From assembly GCF_004359985.1 (NCBI RefSeq), contig NZ_SMRO01000003.1, positions 113,522-177,521 on the forward strand: a DNA stretch of 64,000 bases. The letters are read 5' to 3'. This DNA comes from Paraburkholderia flava (GTDB taxonomy: Bacteria; Pseudomonadota; Gammaproteobacteria; Burkholderiales; Burkholderiaceae). Made by a program: the position numbers and the translations under genes. Below the pieces are notes generated by a model. The model was not told the DNA's origin and searched no databases. It saw only the letters and a program-made list of their open reading frames with translations. Positions 8,925 through 18,766 of this stretch are shown here, piece by piece (within the stretch, counting starts at the first letter, position 1; the number at the start of each line of letters is the position of its first letter).

Positions 8925-9909
8925 AGGCGTGACCAAGAGCGCGCTCCTGCTGATGTCGATCGGCGAGGAAGAGGCCGCGCAGGTGTTCAAGTTCCTCGCG
9001 CCGCGCGAGGTGCAGAAGATCGGCGTCGCGATGGCCGCGCTGAAGAACGTGACGCGCGAACAGGTCGAGGAAGTGCTGCATGAGTTCGCGAAGGAAGCGG
9101 AGCAGCACACCGCGCTGTCGCTGGATTCGAGCGAGTACATCCGCAGCGTGCTGAACAAGGCGCTCGGCGAGGACCGGGCCGGCGCGATCATCGACCGCAT
9201 CTTGCAGGGCAGCGACACGAGCGGCATCGAAGGGCTCAAGTGGATGGACTCCGGCGCGGTCGCGGAACTCATCAAGAACGAGCATCCGCAGATCATCGCG
9301 ACGATCCTCGTTCACCTCGACCGCGACCAGGCCTCGGAGATCGTCGCGTGCTTCAGCGAGCGGCTGCGCAACGACGTGCTGCTGCGGATCGCGACGCTCG
9401 ACGGCATCCAGCCGGCCGCGCTGCGCGAACTCGACGACGTGCTGACCGGCCTGCTGTCCGGCAGCGACAACCTGAAGCGCAGCCCGATGGGCGGCATCCG
9501 TACCGCGGCGGAAATTCTCAACTTCATGTCGAGCAATCACGAAGAAGCGGTGCTCGAAAACGTCCGCGCATACGACGCCGAACTCGCGCAGAAGATCGTC
9601 GACCAGATGTTCGTGTTCGAGAACCTGCTCGAACTGGAAGACCGCGCGATCCAGCTGCTGCTAAAGGAAGTCGAGTCCGAATCGCTGATCATCTCGCTGA
9701 AGGGCGCGCCCGCCGCACTGCGCCAGAAGTTCCTGTCGAACATGTCGCAACGCGCGGCCGAACTGCTCGCCGAGGATCTCGACGCACGCGGTCCGGTGCG
9801 CGTGTCCGAAGTCGAAACGCAGCAGCGCCGCATCCTGCAGGTGGTCCGCAATCTCGCGGAAAGCGGCCAGATCGTGATCGGCGGCAAGGCGGAAGATGCG
9901 TATGTCTGA
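8914..9909 (+). CDS. fliG: Flagellar motor switch protein FliG
   Basis: 331 residues. FliG sits on the MS ring, contacts FliM and converts stator movement into torque. Seen: N-terminal FliF-binding domain (TKSALLLMSIGEEEAAQVFKFL), middle domain with the EHPQ motif (KNEHPQIIATILVHLD), and C-terminal domain carrying the charged torque helix (MFVFENLLELEDRAIQLLLKEVESE). The start MKAEGV overlaps the fliF end, so translation is coupled. Ends 8 bp inside fliH. Confidence 0.97.
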   Translation: MKAEGVTKSALLLMSIGEEEAAQVFKFLAPREVQKIGVAMAALKNVTREQVEEVLHEFAKEAEQHTALSLDSSEYIRSVLNKALGEDRAGAIIDRILQGSDTSGIEGLKWMDSGAVAELIKNEHPQIIATILVHLDRDQASEIVACFSERLRNDVLLRIATLDGIQPAALRELDDVLTGLLSGSDNLKRSPMGGIRTAAEILNFMSSNHEEAVLENVRAYDAELAQKIVDQMFVFENLLELEDRAIQLLLKEVESESLIISLKGAPAALRQKFLSNMSQRAAELLAEDLDARGPVRVSEVETQQRRILQVVRNLAESGQIVIGGKAEDAYV

Positions 9910-10582
9910 TCAGGATCCGTCGTCGGGAAAGACGGGCAGCGGCGGTCTCTCGGCGTATCAGCGCTGGGAGATGGCGTCGTTCGATCCCGTTGCCCCGCCC
10001 GATCCCGCCGACGAACACGCGTTCGAAGCCGAGCTGCAACGGCTGCGCGACGCCGCGCATCAGCATGGCGTCGCGTCCGGCCACGTCGCCGGCCAGGCGC
10101 TCGGCTATCAGGCCGGCTACGACCAGGGTCATGCGCAGGGCTTCGAACAAGGTCTCGCCGAAGCGCGCGCGGAAGCGGCCAGTCTCGCGGCGCTCGCGCA
10201 GTCGTTCAGAACCGCACTCGACGGCGCGCAGAGCGACGTGTCGGAAACGCTCGTCGCACTCGCACTCGACATCGCGCAGCAGGTCGTGCGTCAACACGTG
10301 CAGCACGATCCCGCCGCGCTGATCGCCGCCGCGCGCGAAGTGATGGCGACCGAGCCGGCACTGTCGGGCGCGCCGGCCCTCGTCGTCAGTCCGGCGGATC
10401 TGCCGGTCGTCGAGGCGTATCTGCTCGAAGAATTGCAGGCGCGCGGCTGGAGCGTGCGCACCGATCCGGCCGTCGAACGCGGCGGCTGCCGCGCGCAGGC
10501 CGCGACCGGCGAAGTGGATGCAGGCATCGGCACACGCTGGGAGCGCGTCGCCGCCGCACTCGGCAAGGTGAGCACATGGTGA
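9902..10582 (+). CDS. fliH: Flagellar assembly protein FliH
   Basis: 226 residues. FliH is the stator-like regulator of the export ATPase FliI and tethers it to the C ring. Seen: N-terminal tryptophan region (YQRWEMASF), the repeated GxxxG-type segment [29 protein letters not shown] typical of FliH, and the C-terminal domain [20 protein letters not shown] at 9902 is preferred; 9896 is also in frame. Overlaps both fliG and fliI by a few bases. Confidence 0.93.
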   Translation: MSDQDPSSGKTGSGGLSAYQRWEMASFDPVAPPDPADEHAFEAELQRLRDAAHQHGVASGHVAGQALGYQAGYDQGHAQGFEQGLAEARAEAASLAALAQSFRTALDGAQSDVSETLVALALDIAQQVVRQHVQHDPAALIAAAREVMATEPALSGAPALVVSPADLPVVEAYLLEELQARGWSVRTDPAVERGGCRAQAATGEVDAGIGTRWERVAAALGKVSTW

Positions 10583-12156
10583 AGCCGACGCTCGACGACA
10601 TCCGCCGCGCCAGCGATCTGACGCCGCTCGAAAGAGAGCTGGCGCTGGCGTCGTTTGGTGCGGTCGAGTCTGCTTCGGGCACGGATAACACCGCAGAGAT
10701 AGAAGCCGTCGCCGCACCTCATTCCGCAGTCCCCGCGAACGCTGCATCGCGTGCGTCCATTCAGCAGGAAACGCTGGACAACCCACACACCGCCGCATGG
10801 CGCGCACGGCTCGAAGCACTGCGCGCGCGCAACGCGATCGCGCGTCCGCTGCGTGCATGCGGACGCCTCACGCGCGCAGCCGGTCTCGTGCTCGAAGCGG
10901 TCGGATTGCGGCTGTCGGTCGGCTCGGAAGTGATGATCGAATTGCCGCTCGGCAGCACGCGGTCGATGGCCGAAGCGGAAGTCGTCGGCTTCGCGGGCGA
11001 CAAACTGTTCCTGATGCCGACGACCGAAGTCGCAGGCCTGTTGCCAGGCGCGCGCGTCTATCCGCTCGAAAGCGCGCCGATCGCCGACCCGCTTGCCGGC
11101 GCGAAGCGTCTGCCGGTCGGCTGGGAATTGCTCGGCCGCGTGGTCGATGCATCGGGCCGCCCGCTCGACGGACTCGGCCCACTCGGCACGCAGATCGACG
11201 CGCCGCTGTCCGCACCGTCGATCAACCCGCTGAATCGCGAGCCGATCCACAAGGTGCTCGACGTCGGCGTGCGTGCGATCAACGCGCTGCTGACCGTCGG
11301 ACGTGGACAGCGGATGGGCTTGTTCGCGGGTTCAGGCGTCGGCAAGTCGGTGCTGCTCGGCACGATGGCGCGCTACACGAGCGCCGAAGTGATCGTGATC
11401 GGACTGATCGGCGAACGCGGCCGCGAAGTGAAGGAATTCATCGAACAGATTCTCGGCGAGGACGGGCTTGCTCGCTCGGTCGTCGTCGCCGCGCCGGCCG
11501 ACGTATCGCCGCTGCTGCGGATGCAGGGCGCCGCGTACGCGACGTCGCTGGCCGAATACTTCCGCGACCAGGGCAAGCACGTGCTGCTGCTGATGGATTC
11601 GCTGACGCGTTACGCGATGGCGCAGCGCGAGATCGCGCTCGCGGTCGGCGAGCCGCCCGCGACCAAGGGCTACCCGCCGTCGGTGTTCGCGAAGCTGCCC
11701 GCGCTCGTCGAGCGCACCGGCAACGGACGGGCGGGCGCCGGCTCGATCACCGCGTTCTACACTGTGCTGACCGAAGGCGACGACCAGCAGGATCCGATCG
11801 CCGATTCCGCGCGCGCGATTCTCGACGGCCACATCGTGCTATCGCGCACGCTCGCGGAAGCGGGCCACTATCCGGCGATCGACATCGAAGCGTCGATCAG
11901 CCGCGCGATGACCGCGCTGATCGACGACGCGCATCTCGAGAAGACGCGGCTCTTCAAGCAGATGCTGTCACGCTATCAACGCAACCGCGACCTGATCAAC
12001 GTCGGCGCGTATTCGAGCGGGCGCGATGCGCTGCTCGATCGTGCGATCGCACTGTATCCGCGCATCGAGGCGTTTCTCCAGCAAGGGTTTCGCGAATGCG
12101 CGGAATTCGGCTCGAGCCTCGAAGCGCTCGATGCGCTCTTCAATCAAGGAGCCTGA
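10576..12156 (+). CDS. fliI: Flagellum-specific ATP synthase FliI
   Basis: Cytoplasmic export ATPase, F1-beta related, 526 residues. Seen: Walker A GSGVGKS at about residues 252-258, the [14 protein letters not shown] motif, Walker B region [26 protein letters not shown], and the DDQQDPIAD and [23 protein letters not shown] signatures. It is about 70 residues longer than the enteric protein because of a variable N-terminal section (residues 25-75, Ala/Glu-rich) before the beta-barrel domain. The ATG overlaps the end of fliH by 7 bp. Confidence 0.97.
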   Translation: MVKPTLDDIRRASDLTPLERELALASFGAVESASGTDNTAEIEAVAAPHSAVPANAASRASIQQETLDNPHTAAWRARLEALRARNAIARPLRACGRLTRAAGLVLEAVGLRLSVGSEVMIELPLGSTRSMAEAEVVGFAGDKLFLMPTTEVAGLLPGARVYPLESAPIADPLAGAKRLPVGWELLGRVVDASGRPLDGLGPLGTQIDAPLSAPSINPLNREPIHKVLDVGVRAINALLTVGRGQRMGLFAGSGVGKSVLLGTMARYTSAEVIVIGLIGERGREVKEFIEQILGEDGLARSVVVAAPADVSPLLRMQGAAYATSLAEYFRDQGKHVLLLMDSLTRYAMAQREIALAVGEPPATKGYPPSVFAKLPALVERTGNGRAGAGSITAFYTVLTEGDDQQDPIADSARAILDGHIVLSRTLAEAGHYPAIDIEASISRAMTALIDDAHLEKTRLFKQMLSRYQRNRDLINVGAYSSGRDALLDRAIALYPRIEAFLQQGFRECAEFGSSLEALDALFNQGA

Positions 12157-12158
12157 CG

Positions 12159-12608
12159 ATGGGCAAGCACCTTCCGATCCAGACACTCATCGGCCTCGCG
12201 AAGGACGATGTCGACGCCGCCGCGCAGCGACTCGGCCGCGCGCAGCGCGACCGCCGCGACGTCGAGGCGCAGCTCGACGCGCTGATCCAGTATCGCGACG
12301 AATATCACGCGCGCTTCACGAACTCCGCGCAGGCTGGCATGGCGGCCGGCAACATGCGCAATTTTCAGGCGTTCATCGATACGCTCGATGCCGCGATCGA
12401 ACAGCAGCGCGGCTTGCTGACGACCGCGACCGCGCGCGTCGAGGCCGCGAAGCCGGACTGGCAGCGGCAACGTCAGAAGCTTGGTTCTTATGAAGTGCTG
12501 CAGGCGCGCGGCGATGCGGCCGAAGCGCTGCAGATGTCGCGCCGCGAGCAACGCGATTCCGATGAGCATGCCGCGCGGATTTTGCGGATGCGGGCTGAGG
12601 GTGTGTAA
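12159..12608 (+). CDS. fliJ: Flagellar export protein FliJ
   Basis: 149 residues, almost wholly predicted coiled coil, the size of FliJ. FliJ is the gamma-subunit-like stalk that links the FliI ring to FlhA. It starts MGKHLPIQTLIGLAKDDVDAAAQRLG and ends in a charged helix. Its ATG lies two bases after the fliI stop and a GGAG-type site lies in the end of fliI. Rich in Arg, Gln and Ala, with no catalytic motif, as expected. Confidence 0.93.
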   Translation: MGKHLPIQTLIGLAKDDVDAAAQRLGRAQRDRRDVEAQLDALIQYRDEYHARFTNSAQAGMAAGNMRNFQAFIDTLDAAIEQQRGLLTTATARVEAAKPDWQRQRQKLGSYEVLQARGDAAEALQMSRREQRDSDEHAARILRMRAEGV

Positions 12609-12680
12609 CGCCTGGCCGGCACGTTTTCACCATTTGCACAGTTAGCTTCGTTTGAACGGATCACCGTACAGGACCCACGT

Positions 12681-14192
12681 ATGTCGACTCTCTCCATGAT
12701 CGGATCGCTGCTCGGCACGAGCGCCGGCTCGTCGGGCTCATCGAGCGCCTCGTCCGCGTCGCAGGCCGCGCCGTTCTCGCAAACGCTGCAGCAGAGCATC
12801 GATGCGCAGAACAGTGCGTCGAATGCATCGGCGCAGCAGAAGGCGTCGTCATCTTCGTCATCGTCTTCGTCGAACTCGTCGAGCGTGCATGACGCGCCGC
12901 CGCCGAGCGACGATCCGTCGAAGGGCACGAGTGCAGCGAGCGGCAAGAGCGATTCGGGCAAGGGTTCGGACGGCACGGCATCGACGGGCTCGACAGGTTC
13001 GACTGACTCGAGTGGCAATACGCAGCAGGCCGGCGGCACTGACGCGACGAGTAAGCCGTCGGGCGGCGGCGCATCGAAGGCGCAGCAAGGCGCGGACGGC
13101 ACGACAGCGCCGACGACCGCCGCCGATGCGGCAGCCGCTGCGGCTGCGGCGGCCGCCGCTGCTGCCGCACTCGCAGCGCAGGCCCAAGCTCAGGCCGGCG
13201 CGACGCAAACGACGACCACCGCCACCGATCCCGCCGCCGCACTGCAGGACACGACGCAGACGGGCACGGGCACATCGGCTACGACACCGGACAAGAAGAC
13301 CAGCGATCCGAAGACAGTCCGCGACGCATTGCAGGCCGCGCTGAATGCGCTGGCGAATTCGCAGGGCGCCGTGCCGTTGCCGGTCGCAGGTGCAGCGACT
13401 GGTGGTGCAGCGGCGACGCCGCTCGCCGCGACTGCCGACACCGGCATCGCGCAGCGCGGCTCGATCGCGGGGAAGGGTCTTGCGCTCGGCGCCGCGTTCG
13501 CAGATGGCAAGAACGCGGGCACGCAGGCGAACGCGACGGCTGCGGGCGCGACGGCCACCCAGGATGCGACGGCCCTGCGCACTGCCGCCGACGCACTTGC
13601 TGCCGCAGGCGGCACGTCATCCGGCAATCCGCAGGGTACGCAGGCAACCAAGGACAACGCAGATGCCATCAGTGCGACGCTCGCTGCGGCGCAGGCGGCA
13701 TCGAATGCACCGACGGCTGCGCAGTCGTCGCCTCCGCTGATCGCAGCGGCAGCGGCTGCGCTGGCGCCGCAGGTTGGCACACCGGATTGGGAAGATGCGT
13801 TGAGTCAGAAGGTGGTGTTCTTGTCGAATGCGCATCAGCAGACGGCACAGCTGACGTTGAATCCGCCGGATCTCGGGCCGTTACAGGTGGTGTTGCAGGT
13901 GGCGGAGAATCATGCGCACGCGCTGTTCGTGTCGCAGCATCCGCAGGTGCGGGAGGCAGTCGAGGCTGCGTTGCCGAAGTTGCGGGAGGCGATGGAGTCG
14001 AATGGTATCGGGTTGGGGAGTACGAGTGTCAGTGATGGGTTTGCGCGGCAGAGTGGGCAGCAGGGGCAGGAGGAGGCTAGTCGCGGAAGTAGTGGGCGTT
14101 CTGGCGGCGCCGGTGCTGTGTTGCCTGCGGGCGCAATTGTTAGTGGGGCGCCTGTGCGGCGGACTGTTGGGATTGTGGATACGTTTGCTTGA
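12681..14192 (+). CDS. fliK: Flagellar hook-length control protein FliK
   Basis: 503 residues. FliK is the secreted ruler for hook length and triggers the FlhB substrate switch. The first 370 residues are low-complexity (Ser runs near 55-70, a 14-residue Ala run near 150-165, many Thr/Gly). The conserved C-terminal domain begins near residue 370 with DWEDALSQKVVFLSNAHQQTAQLTLNPPDLGPLQVVLQV, containing the LNPxxLGPLxV hallmark. The tail is Gly/Ser/Gln-rich. From about 13,800 on, codon use drifts toward G/T-ending codons unlike the rest of the operon. Last gene of the fliF-fliK unit; the inverted repeat begins 58 bp downstream. Confidence 0.93.
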   Translation: MSTLSMIGSLLGTSAGSSGSSSASSASQAAPFSQTLQQSIDAQNSASNASAQQKASSSSSSSSSNSSSVHDAPPPSDDPSKGTSAASGKSDSGKGSDGTASTGSTGSTDSSGNTQQAGGTDATSKPSGGGASKAQQGADGTTAPTTAADAAAAAAAAAAAAAALAAQAQAQAGATQTTTTATDPAAALQDTTQTGTGTSATTPDKKTSDPKTVRDALQAALNALANSQGAVPLPVAGAATGGAAATPLAATADTGIAQRGSIAGKGLALGAAFADGKNAGTQANATAAGATATQDATALRTAADALAAAGGTSSGNPQGTQATKDNADAISATLAAAQAASNAPTAAQSSPPLIAAAAAALAPQVGTPDWEDALSQKVVFLSNAHQQTAQLTLNPPDLGPLQVVLQVAENHAHALFVSQHPQVREAVEAALPKLREAMESNGIGLGSTSVSDGFARQSGQQGQEEASRGSSGRSGGAGAVLPAGAIVSGAPVRRTVGIVDTFA

Positions 14193-14250
14193 GATTTCGG
14201 TTCTTTCTGTCTTTTTGGTTTTCTGTTTTTCCGCGCGGCGGTGCTAAGTT

Positions 14251-14432
14251 GCGCCTCGCGGCGCAGGCGTTGCCCCTGTGCGGGGCGGCACCTACTTTTC
14301 TTTGCCGCGGCAAAGAAAAGTAGGCAAAAGAAAGCCGCTCGAAACGTTACCTTGTCCTTTCCGCGTGTTGCCTCGGTGGCACTCGCCTAAGTGGGCACCA
14401 CGTTCACGTTGCGTAGCGGTCCGAGACGAGAC
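14251..14432 (+). repeat. Left arm of large inverted repeat
   Basis: This 182-bp arm is matched in reverse complement by 14713-14892. The outer 74 bp (14251-14324) are identical to the other arm and include a perfect 34-bp palindrome at 14291-14324 (CCTACTTTTCTTTGCCG and its complement). The inner part matches with scattered differences, for example GTGGCACTCGCCTAAGTGG in both arms. Short open frames inside translate to YFSLPRQRKVGKRK-like peptides; they are products of the repeat, not genes. No transposase is present. Confidence 0.88.
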
Positions 14433-14712
14433 CCGCCCTCGCACCGCTTGCCCTCGTGACAAGGCAGTCATCCGTTCCGGCGGGCTTCGCCGCCGATGGG
14501 CATAACACCCTTCGCTCAATAGAAGGGGGAGTGCCGCCACATCTTCGCTGGCGCGGTCACTGATTCGGCGGGCAATGCGATCACTGGTCCGCTCGCCGCC
14601 CTGTGCACTTCACTCTTCCACGTGGTTTCCCATGCAGACCGATCCGCGCGCACACAAGTGCGCCGCGGGATGTGCGGGCCCCTTGTCACTCCGGTTTGCG
14701 ATCAGGGAGACG
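14433..14712. other. Spacer between inverted repeat arms, no gene
   Basis: A 280-bp stretch between the two repeat arms. It has short open frames on both strands but none with a ribosome site, a domain or normal codon use. It contains small hairpins such as GGCGGGCTTCGCCGCC near 14483. I see no transposase, tRNA or regulatory RNA family that I can name. Confidence 0.5.
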
Positions 14713-14892
14713 GTCTCGTCTCGGACCACTGTCCTACGTGAGCGTGGCGTCCACTTAGGCGAGTGCCACTGGGTCAACACACGGAAAGGAGAAGCTTCGT
14801 CTCGGCGGCTTTCTTTTGCCTACTTTTCTTTGCCGCGGCAAAGAAAAGTAGGTGCCGCCCCGCACAGGGGCAACGCCTGCGCCGCGAGGCGC
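14713..14892 (-). repeat. Right arm of large inverted repeat
   Basis: Reverse-complement copy of 14251-14432. The 34-bp perfect palindrome recurs at 14819-14852, followed by the same GTGCCGCCCCGCACAGGGG and GCCGCGAGGCGC blocks in mirrored order. With both arms paired, the region could fold into a long cruciform or RNA stem with a 280-nt loop. Each arm also folds on itself through its palindrome. It sits in the middle of the intergenic space between fliK and fliL. Confidence 0.88.
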
Positions 14893-15017
14893 AAAATCGC
14901 AGCCGCCAGCCCAGGCAAACAAAAAACCAAAAAGCAAACCCAATCAGGCGTAGCCAAACAAAAACCCAAAAGACTGAGATACCCCCAAATCCCCCCTCTT
15001 TTCACCCCATCGCGCGA

Positions 15018-15043
15018 CGCGCCAATAGAGAACAATTCACCCT
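15018..15043 (-). promoter_or_regulatory. Weak candidate FlhDC box before fliL
   Basis: On the minus strand GGTGAATTGTTCTCTATTGGCGCG resembles the GGGGAA-gap-CTCTATTCG motif found at fliE/fliF and flgB/flgA, with two core changes and a gap one base shorter. It lies 30-55 bp before the fliL ATG. Weakest member of the set. Confidence 0.3.
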
Positions 15044-15072
15044 ACCCGCACTGACGCACGCACAGACACCTC

Positions 15073-15582
15073 ATGGCAACAACCACCACCGCAAACCAGC
15101 CGGCCATCGTCCCGACGAATGCCCCAGGCCCGATGAAGCGCATTCTCGTGATCGCGCTCATCGCGCTCGTCGCCGCCGCAGCCGCCGGCGCAGGCGTGTG
15201 GTTTTTCATGAACAAACGCCCGGCCACGCCCGCGAGCGCCACGGCGCCCGTCTCGCCGTCCGCCGTGCCGGTGTTCTTCCCGCTCGAACCGATGACCGTC
15301 AACCTGCAATCCGACGACGGCCAGCAACACTATCTGCGCATCGGCCTCACGCTGAAGCTCGCCGACCAGAAAACCCAGGATCACCTGACCGAACACATGC
15401 CCGAGATCCGCAGCCGCGTGCTGCTCGCCCTGTCGAACAAGCATCCCGACGATCTCGCGCCGCTCGACGGCAAACGCGCACTCGCAACCGAACTGAAAAC
15501 GCTGATCGAACAGCCGAACGATGCCGGCGGTCAGCCCTCGCGCGTTCAGGATGTGCTGTTCACCGAATTCGTCGTGCAGTGA
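15073..15582 (+). CDS. fliL: Flagellar basal body protein FliL
   Basis: 169-residue single-pass inner-membrane protein that surrounds the stator and supports torque. Seen: a short cytoplasmic Thr/Pro-rich N-terminus, a membrane segment near residues 23-46 (ILVIALIALVAAAAAGAGVWFFM), and the periplasmic domain with FFPLEPMTVNLQSDDGQQHYLRIGLTLKL and the C-terminal DVLFTEFVVQ. First gene of fliLMNOPQR; its promoter must lie in or after the inverted-repeat region unless fliK transcripts read through. Confidence 0.96.
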   Translation: MATTTTANQPAIVPTNAPGPMKRILVIALIALVAAAAAGAGVWFFMNKRPATPASATAPVSPSAVPVFFPLEPMTVNLQSDDGQQHYLRIGLTLKLADQKTQDHLTEHMPEIRSRVLLALSNKHPDDLAPLDGKRALATELKTLIEQPNDAGGQPSRVQDVLFTEFVVQ

Positions 15583-15635
15583 CGCGTCACGCTGCGCCGC
15601 CTCTTAACCGCGAACGGATGCACGAGGAATAAGGA

Positions 15636-16634
15636 ATGGGCCACGAAGAGTTCATGTCCCAGGAGGAGGTGGATGCACTCCTGAAAGGCGTCACCGGCGA
15701 AGCCGACGCCGAGGCCGAACAGACCGACCGCACCGGCGTCCGTCCGTACAACATCGCGACGCAGGAACGGATCGTCCGCGGCCGGATGCCCGGCCTCGAA
15801 ATCATCAACGACCGCTTCGCGCGGCTGCTGCGCGTCGGCATCTTCAACTTCATGCGGCGTACGGCAGAGATTTCGGTCGGCCCGGTGAAGGTGCTGAAGT
15901 ACAGCGAATTCACGCGCAATCTGCCGATCCCGACCAACCTGAACCTGGTCCACGTGAAGCCGCTGCGCGGCACGTCGCTGTTCGTGTTCGACCCGAACCT
16001 GGTGTTCTTCGTCGTCGATAACCTGTTCGGCGGCGACGGACGTTTCCATACGCGCGTCGAAGGCCGCGACTTCACGGCGACCGAGCAACGCATCATCAGC
16101 AAGCTGCTGAATCTCGTGTTCGAGCACTACGCGAATTCGTGGAAGAGCGTGCGTCCGCTGCAGTTCGAATTCGTCCGCTCCGAGATGCACACGCAGTTCG
16201 CGAACGTCGCGACGCCGAACGAGATCGTCATCGTCACGCAGTTCTCGATCGAGTTCGGCACGACCGGCGGCACGCTGCACATCTGCATGCCGTACTCGAT
16301 GATCGAGCCGATCCGCGACGTGCTGTCGTCGCCGATCCAGGGCGAAGCGCTCGAGGTGGACCGTCGCTGGGTGCGCGTGCTGTCGCAGCAGGTGCAGGCG
16401 GCCGAAGTTGAACTCACCGCGGATCTCGCGGAAATCCCGGTGACGTTCGAAAAGATTCTCAACATGCGCGCAGGCGATGTCCTGCCGATCGACATTCCCG
16501 AGCACATCGTCGCGAAGGTGGACGGCGTGCCGGTGATGGAATGCGGCTACGGAATTTTCAATGGTCAGTACGCGTTGCGCGTCCAGAAGATGATCAGCGC
16601 AACCGACACGACGAAGGACGGTGGATATGAGTGA
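15636..16634 (+). CDS. fliM: Flagellar motor switch protein FliM
   Basis: 332 residues. FliM is the C-ring protein that binds phospho-CheY and sets rotation sense. Seen: the N-terminal CheY-binding peptide FMSQEEVDALLKG, the middle domain with the GGxG-type segment DNLFGGDGRFHTRVEGRDFTATEQRII, and the C-terminal SpoA domain (LNMRAGDVLPIDIPEHIVAKVDGVPVMECGYG). A GAGGAATAAGGA site precedes the ATG. The end overlaps fliN by 8 bp. Confidence 0.97.
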   Translation: MGHEEFMSQEEVDALLKGVTGEADAEAEQTDRTGVRPYNIATQERIVRGRMPGLEIINDRFARLLRVGIFNFMRRTAEISVGPVKVLKYSEFTRNLPIPTNLNLVHVKPLRGTSLFVFDPNLVFFVVDNLFGGDGRFHTRVEGRDFTATEQRIISKLLNLVFEHYANSWKSVRPLQFEFVRSEMHTQFANVATPNEIVIVTQFSIEFGTTGGTLHICMPYSMIEPIRDVLSSPIQGEALEVDRRWVRVLSQQVQAAEVELTADLAEIPVTFEKILNMRAGDVLPIDIPEHIVAKVDGVPVMECGYGIFNGQYALRVQKMISATDTTKDGGYE

Positions 16635-17067
16635 CCTCAACGGCACGCCGGAAGCGCAACTGCCGGCAGGCGAACCGCAGGCCGCGGACCCCGCGATGGA
16701 CGACTGGGCCAGCGCGCTCGCCGAGCAGAACAACGGCGCCGAAGTGAGCGCGGCGGCAGCGGGCGTGTTCCAGCCGCTGTCGAAGGTCGCACCGACGACG
16801 ACGCGCAACGACATCGACATGATTCTGGACATCCCCGTCCAGATGACCGTCGAACTCGGCCGCACGAAGATCGCGATCCGCAATCTGCTGCAGCTCGCGC
16901 AGGGCTCGGTCGTCGAACTCGACGGCCTCGCCGGCGAACCGATGGACGTGCTCGTCAACGGCTGCCTGATCGCGCAGGGCGAAGTGGTGGTCGTGAACGA
17001 CAAGTTCGGCATCCGTCTGACGGACATCATCACGCCGTCCGAACGCATCCGGAAACTGAATCGATGA
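16627..17067 (+). CDS. fliN: Flagellar motor switch protein FliN
   Basis: 146 residues. C-ring protein that builds the lower rim with FliM and docks FliH-FliI. Seen: an Ala/Glu-rich N-terminal extension and the SpoA domain [48 protein letters not shown] (written across residues 68-115), ending in [20 protein letters not shown] at 16627 chosen for its AAGGA site; a GTG six bases upstream is the alternative. Overlaps the fliO start by 4 bases. Confidence 0.97.
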   Translation: MSDLNGTPEAQLPAGEPQAADPAMDDWASALAEQNNGAEVSAAAAGVFQPLSKVAPTTTRNDIDMILDIPVQMTVELGRTKIAIRNLLQLAQGSVVELDGLAGEPMDVLVNGCLIAQGEVVVVNDKFGIRLTDIITPSERIRKLNR

Positions 17068-17612
17068 AGTCTGCCGTGCGCGGGCGCGCGCAAGCCGCGC
17101 TCGCATCGCTTTCGCTCTGCATCGCAATCGTTGTCGTCTGTGCCGGCACCGCGCACGCGGCCGACATCAACGCGGTGAACAACGCCGCGCGCATAGCATC
17201 CGGCGTCGGCGCGGGCACAGCCGTTCCGTCGCTCGGCGTCGGTGCGGTACTGCAGACACTGGTCGGTCTCGCGGTCGTCATCGGGCTGGTGTTCGGCTTT
17301 GCCTGGCTCGCGCGACGCCTCGGCCTGCAGCCGTCGCAACGCGGCGGCCTCGTGAAGACGATCGGCGGCGCATCGCTCGGCGGCAAGGAGCGCGTCGCGG
17401 TCGTCGAGATCGGCGATACGTGGCTTGTGCTCGGCGCGTCGCCGGGCAATGTCCGTCTGCTGCATACGATGCCTGCGGGCAGCGCAGAAGTCCCCGGCGC
17501 GGATGCATCGTCCGCTGCCCCGCTCTCCGGCACGTTCGGCCAGCGCTTTCGCGAAGCGATGAAAGGCGAAGTCGGCAAACGCCTGAACCGCCCCGGCGGC
17601 GGAGACCAATGA
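17064..17612 (+). CDS. fliO: Flagellar biosynthesis protein FliO
   Basis: 182 residues. FliO is a bitopic membrane protein that helps FliP assemble into the export gate. Seen: an N-terminal signal-like segment ([20 protein letters not shown], about residues 12-32), a second hydrophobic segment near 53-77 ([21 protein letters not shown]), and the cytoplasmic domain with [29 protein letters not shown]. Start and stop overlap fliN and fliP by 4 bases each. Confidence 0.93.
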   Translation: MKSAVRGRAQAALASLSLCIAIVVVCAGTAHAADINAVNNAARIASGVGAGTAVPSLGVGAVLQTLVGLAVVIGLVFGFAWLARRLGLQPSQRGGLVKTIGGASLGGKERVAVVEIGDTWLVLGASPGNVRLLHTMPAGSAEVPGADASSAAPLSGTFGQRFREAMKGEVGKRLNRPGGGDQ

Positions 17613-18424
17613 TGTCGTTCGTTCGAATCCCCGCGCAGTCCGAGCGCGCGACGCGGGCCGCCCTCGCCCACACGCTGATGCGCTACGCCGGACGCTACGC
17701 GCTGCCGCTGCTGATGCTGGCGCTACCCGCACTGTCGTTCGCACAGACCGCCGGCCTGCCCGCGTTCAACACGAGCCCCGGTCCGAACGGTGGTACGACC
17801 TATTCGCTGAGCGTGCAGACGATGCTGCTGCTCACGATGCTGTCGTTCCTGCCGGCGATGGTGCTAATGATGACAAGCTTCACGCGCATCATCATCGTGC
17901 TGTCGCTGCTGCGCCAGGCGCTCGGTACGCAGTCGACGCCGCCCAACCAGGTGCTCGTCGGTCTCGCGCTGTTCCTCACGCTGTTCGTGATGTCGCCGGT
18001 GCTCGACAAGGCGTACACCGACGGCTACAAGCCGTTCTCCGACGGCACGATCACGATGGACCAGGCCGTATCGCGCGGCCTCGCGCCGTTCAAGACGTTC
18101 ATGCTGAAGCAGACCCGCGAGACCGATCTCGCGCTGTTCGCGAAGATTTCGCACGCGCCGCCGATGCAGGGTCCCGAGGACGTGCCGCTGTCGCTGCTAG
18201 TGCCGGCCTTCGTCACGAGCGAACTGAAGACCGGCTTCCAGATCGGCTTCACGATCTTCATTCCGTTCCTCATCATCGACATGGTGGTGGCCAGCGTGCT
18301 GATGTCGATGGGGATGATGATGATCTCGCCCGCGACCATTTCGCTGCCGTTCAAGCTGATGCTGTTCGTGCTCGTCGACGGCTGGCAGCTATTGCTCGGC
18401 TCGCTCGCGCAGAGCTTCACCTGA
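17609..18424 (+). CDS. fliP: Flagellar export gate protein FliP
   Basis: 271 residues. Five copies of FliP form the core of the export channel with FliQ and FliR. Seen: a cleavable signal sequence ([19 protein letters not shown], residues about 31-49), the membrane segment [38 protein letters not shown] (residues 73-110), the ETDLALF region, and the C-terminal [17 protein letters not shown] and [15 protein letters not shown] signatures. Two adjacent ATGs (17609, 17612) are both possible starts; the first overlaps the fliO stop. Confidence 0.96.
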   Translation: MMSFVRIPAQSERATRAALAHTLMRYAGRYALPLLMLALPALSFAQTAGLPAFNTSPGPNGGTTYSLSVQTMLLLTMLSFLPAMVLMMTSFTRIIIVLSLLRQALGTQSTPPNQVLVGLALFLTLFVMSPVLDKAYTDGYKPFSDGTITMDQAVSRGLAPFKTFMLKQTRETDLALFAKISHAPPMQGPEDVPLSLLVPAFVTSELKTGFQIGFTIFIPFLIIDMVVASVLMSMGMMMISPATISLPFKLMLFVLVDGWQLLLGSLAQSFT

Positions 18425-18471
18425 CGACCGCAGCCTGCCACCGTAAGCGAACACACCAGGGACGCCCGACC

Positions 18472-18741
18472 ATGACGCCAGAAACAGTCACCACGCTCGC
18501 GCACGAAGCGATGTACGTCGCGCTCGTGCTGGCCGCGCCGCCGCTGCTCGTCGGGCTGGTGGTCGGTCTCGTCGTGAGCCTGTTCCAGGCCGCGACGCAG
18601 ATCAACGAATCGACGCTGTCGTTCATCCCGAAGCTGATGGCGATCGCGGTCACGCTCGTACTGATCGGCCCGTGGATGCTGACCACGATGCTCGACTACA
18701 TGCGCCATATGCTCACGAGCATTCCGACGCTCGCAAACTGA
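18472..18741 (+). CDS. fliQ: Flagellar export gate protein FliQ
   Basis: 89 residues, two membrane helices (about 15-38 and 52-75). Export-gate component arranged around FliP-FliR. Seen: the typical start MTPETVTTLAHEAMYVAL and the central LVSLFQAATQINESTLSFIPKL signature. Begins 47 bp after fliP with AGGGACGCCCGACC before the ATG. Confidence 0.97.
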   Translation: MTPETVTTLAHEAMYVALVLAAPPLLVGLVVGLVVSLFQAATQINESTLSFIPKLMAIAVTLVLIGPWMLTTMLDYMRHMLTSIPTLAN

Positions 18742-18766
18742 ACGCGCTCCTTCCTTCTTCTCCGAG

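Noticed and set aside
7257..9296. 679-residue open frame opposite fliF-fliG
   Set aside because: Arg/His-rich antisense shadow of two certain genes; no domain and no ribosome site. Typical of GC-rich DNA.
14251..14892. CRISPR array or insertion sequence
   Set aside because: Only two inverted arms, no regular spacers, no transposase frame.
14278..15054. Small open frames giving YFSLPRQRKVGKRK-like peptides
   Set aside because: They arise from the two arms of the inverted repeat and have no ribosome sites; repeat translation, not genes.
15546..17744. 732-residue open frame opposite fliMNO
   Set aside because: Runs across three confirmed genes on the other strand with out-of-frame composition.
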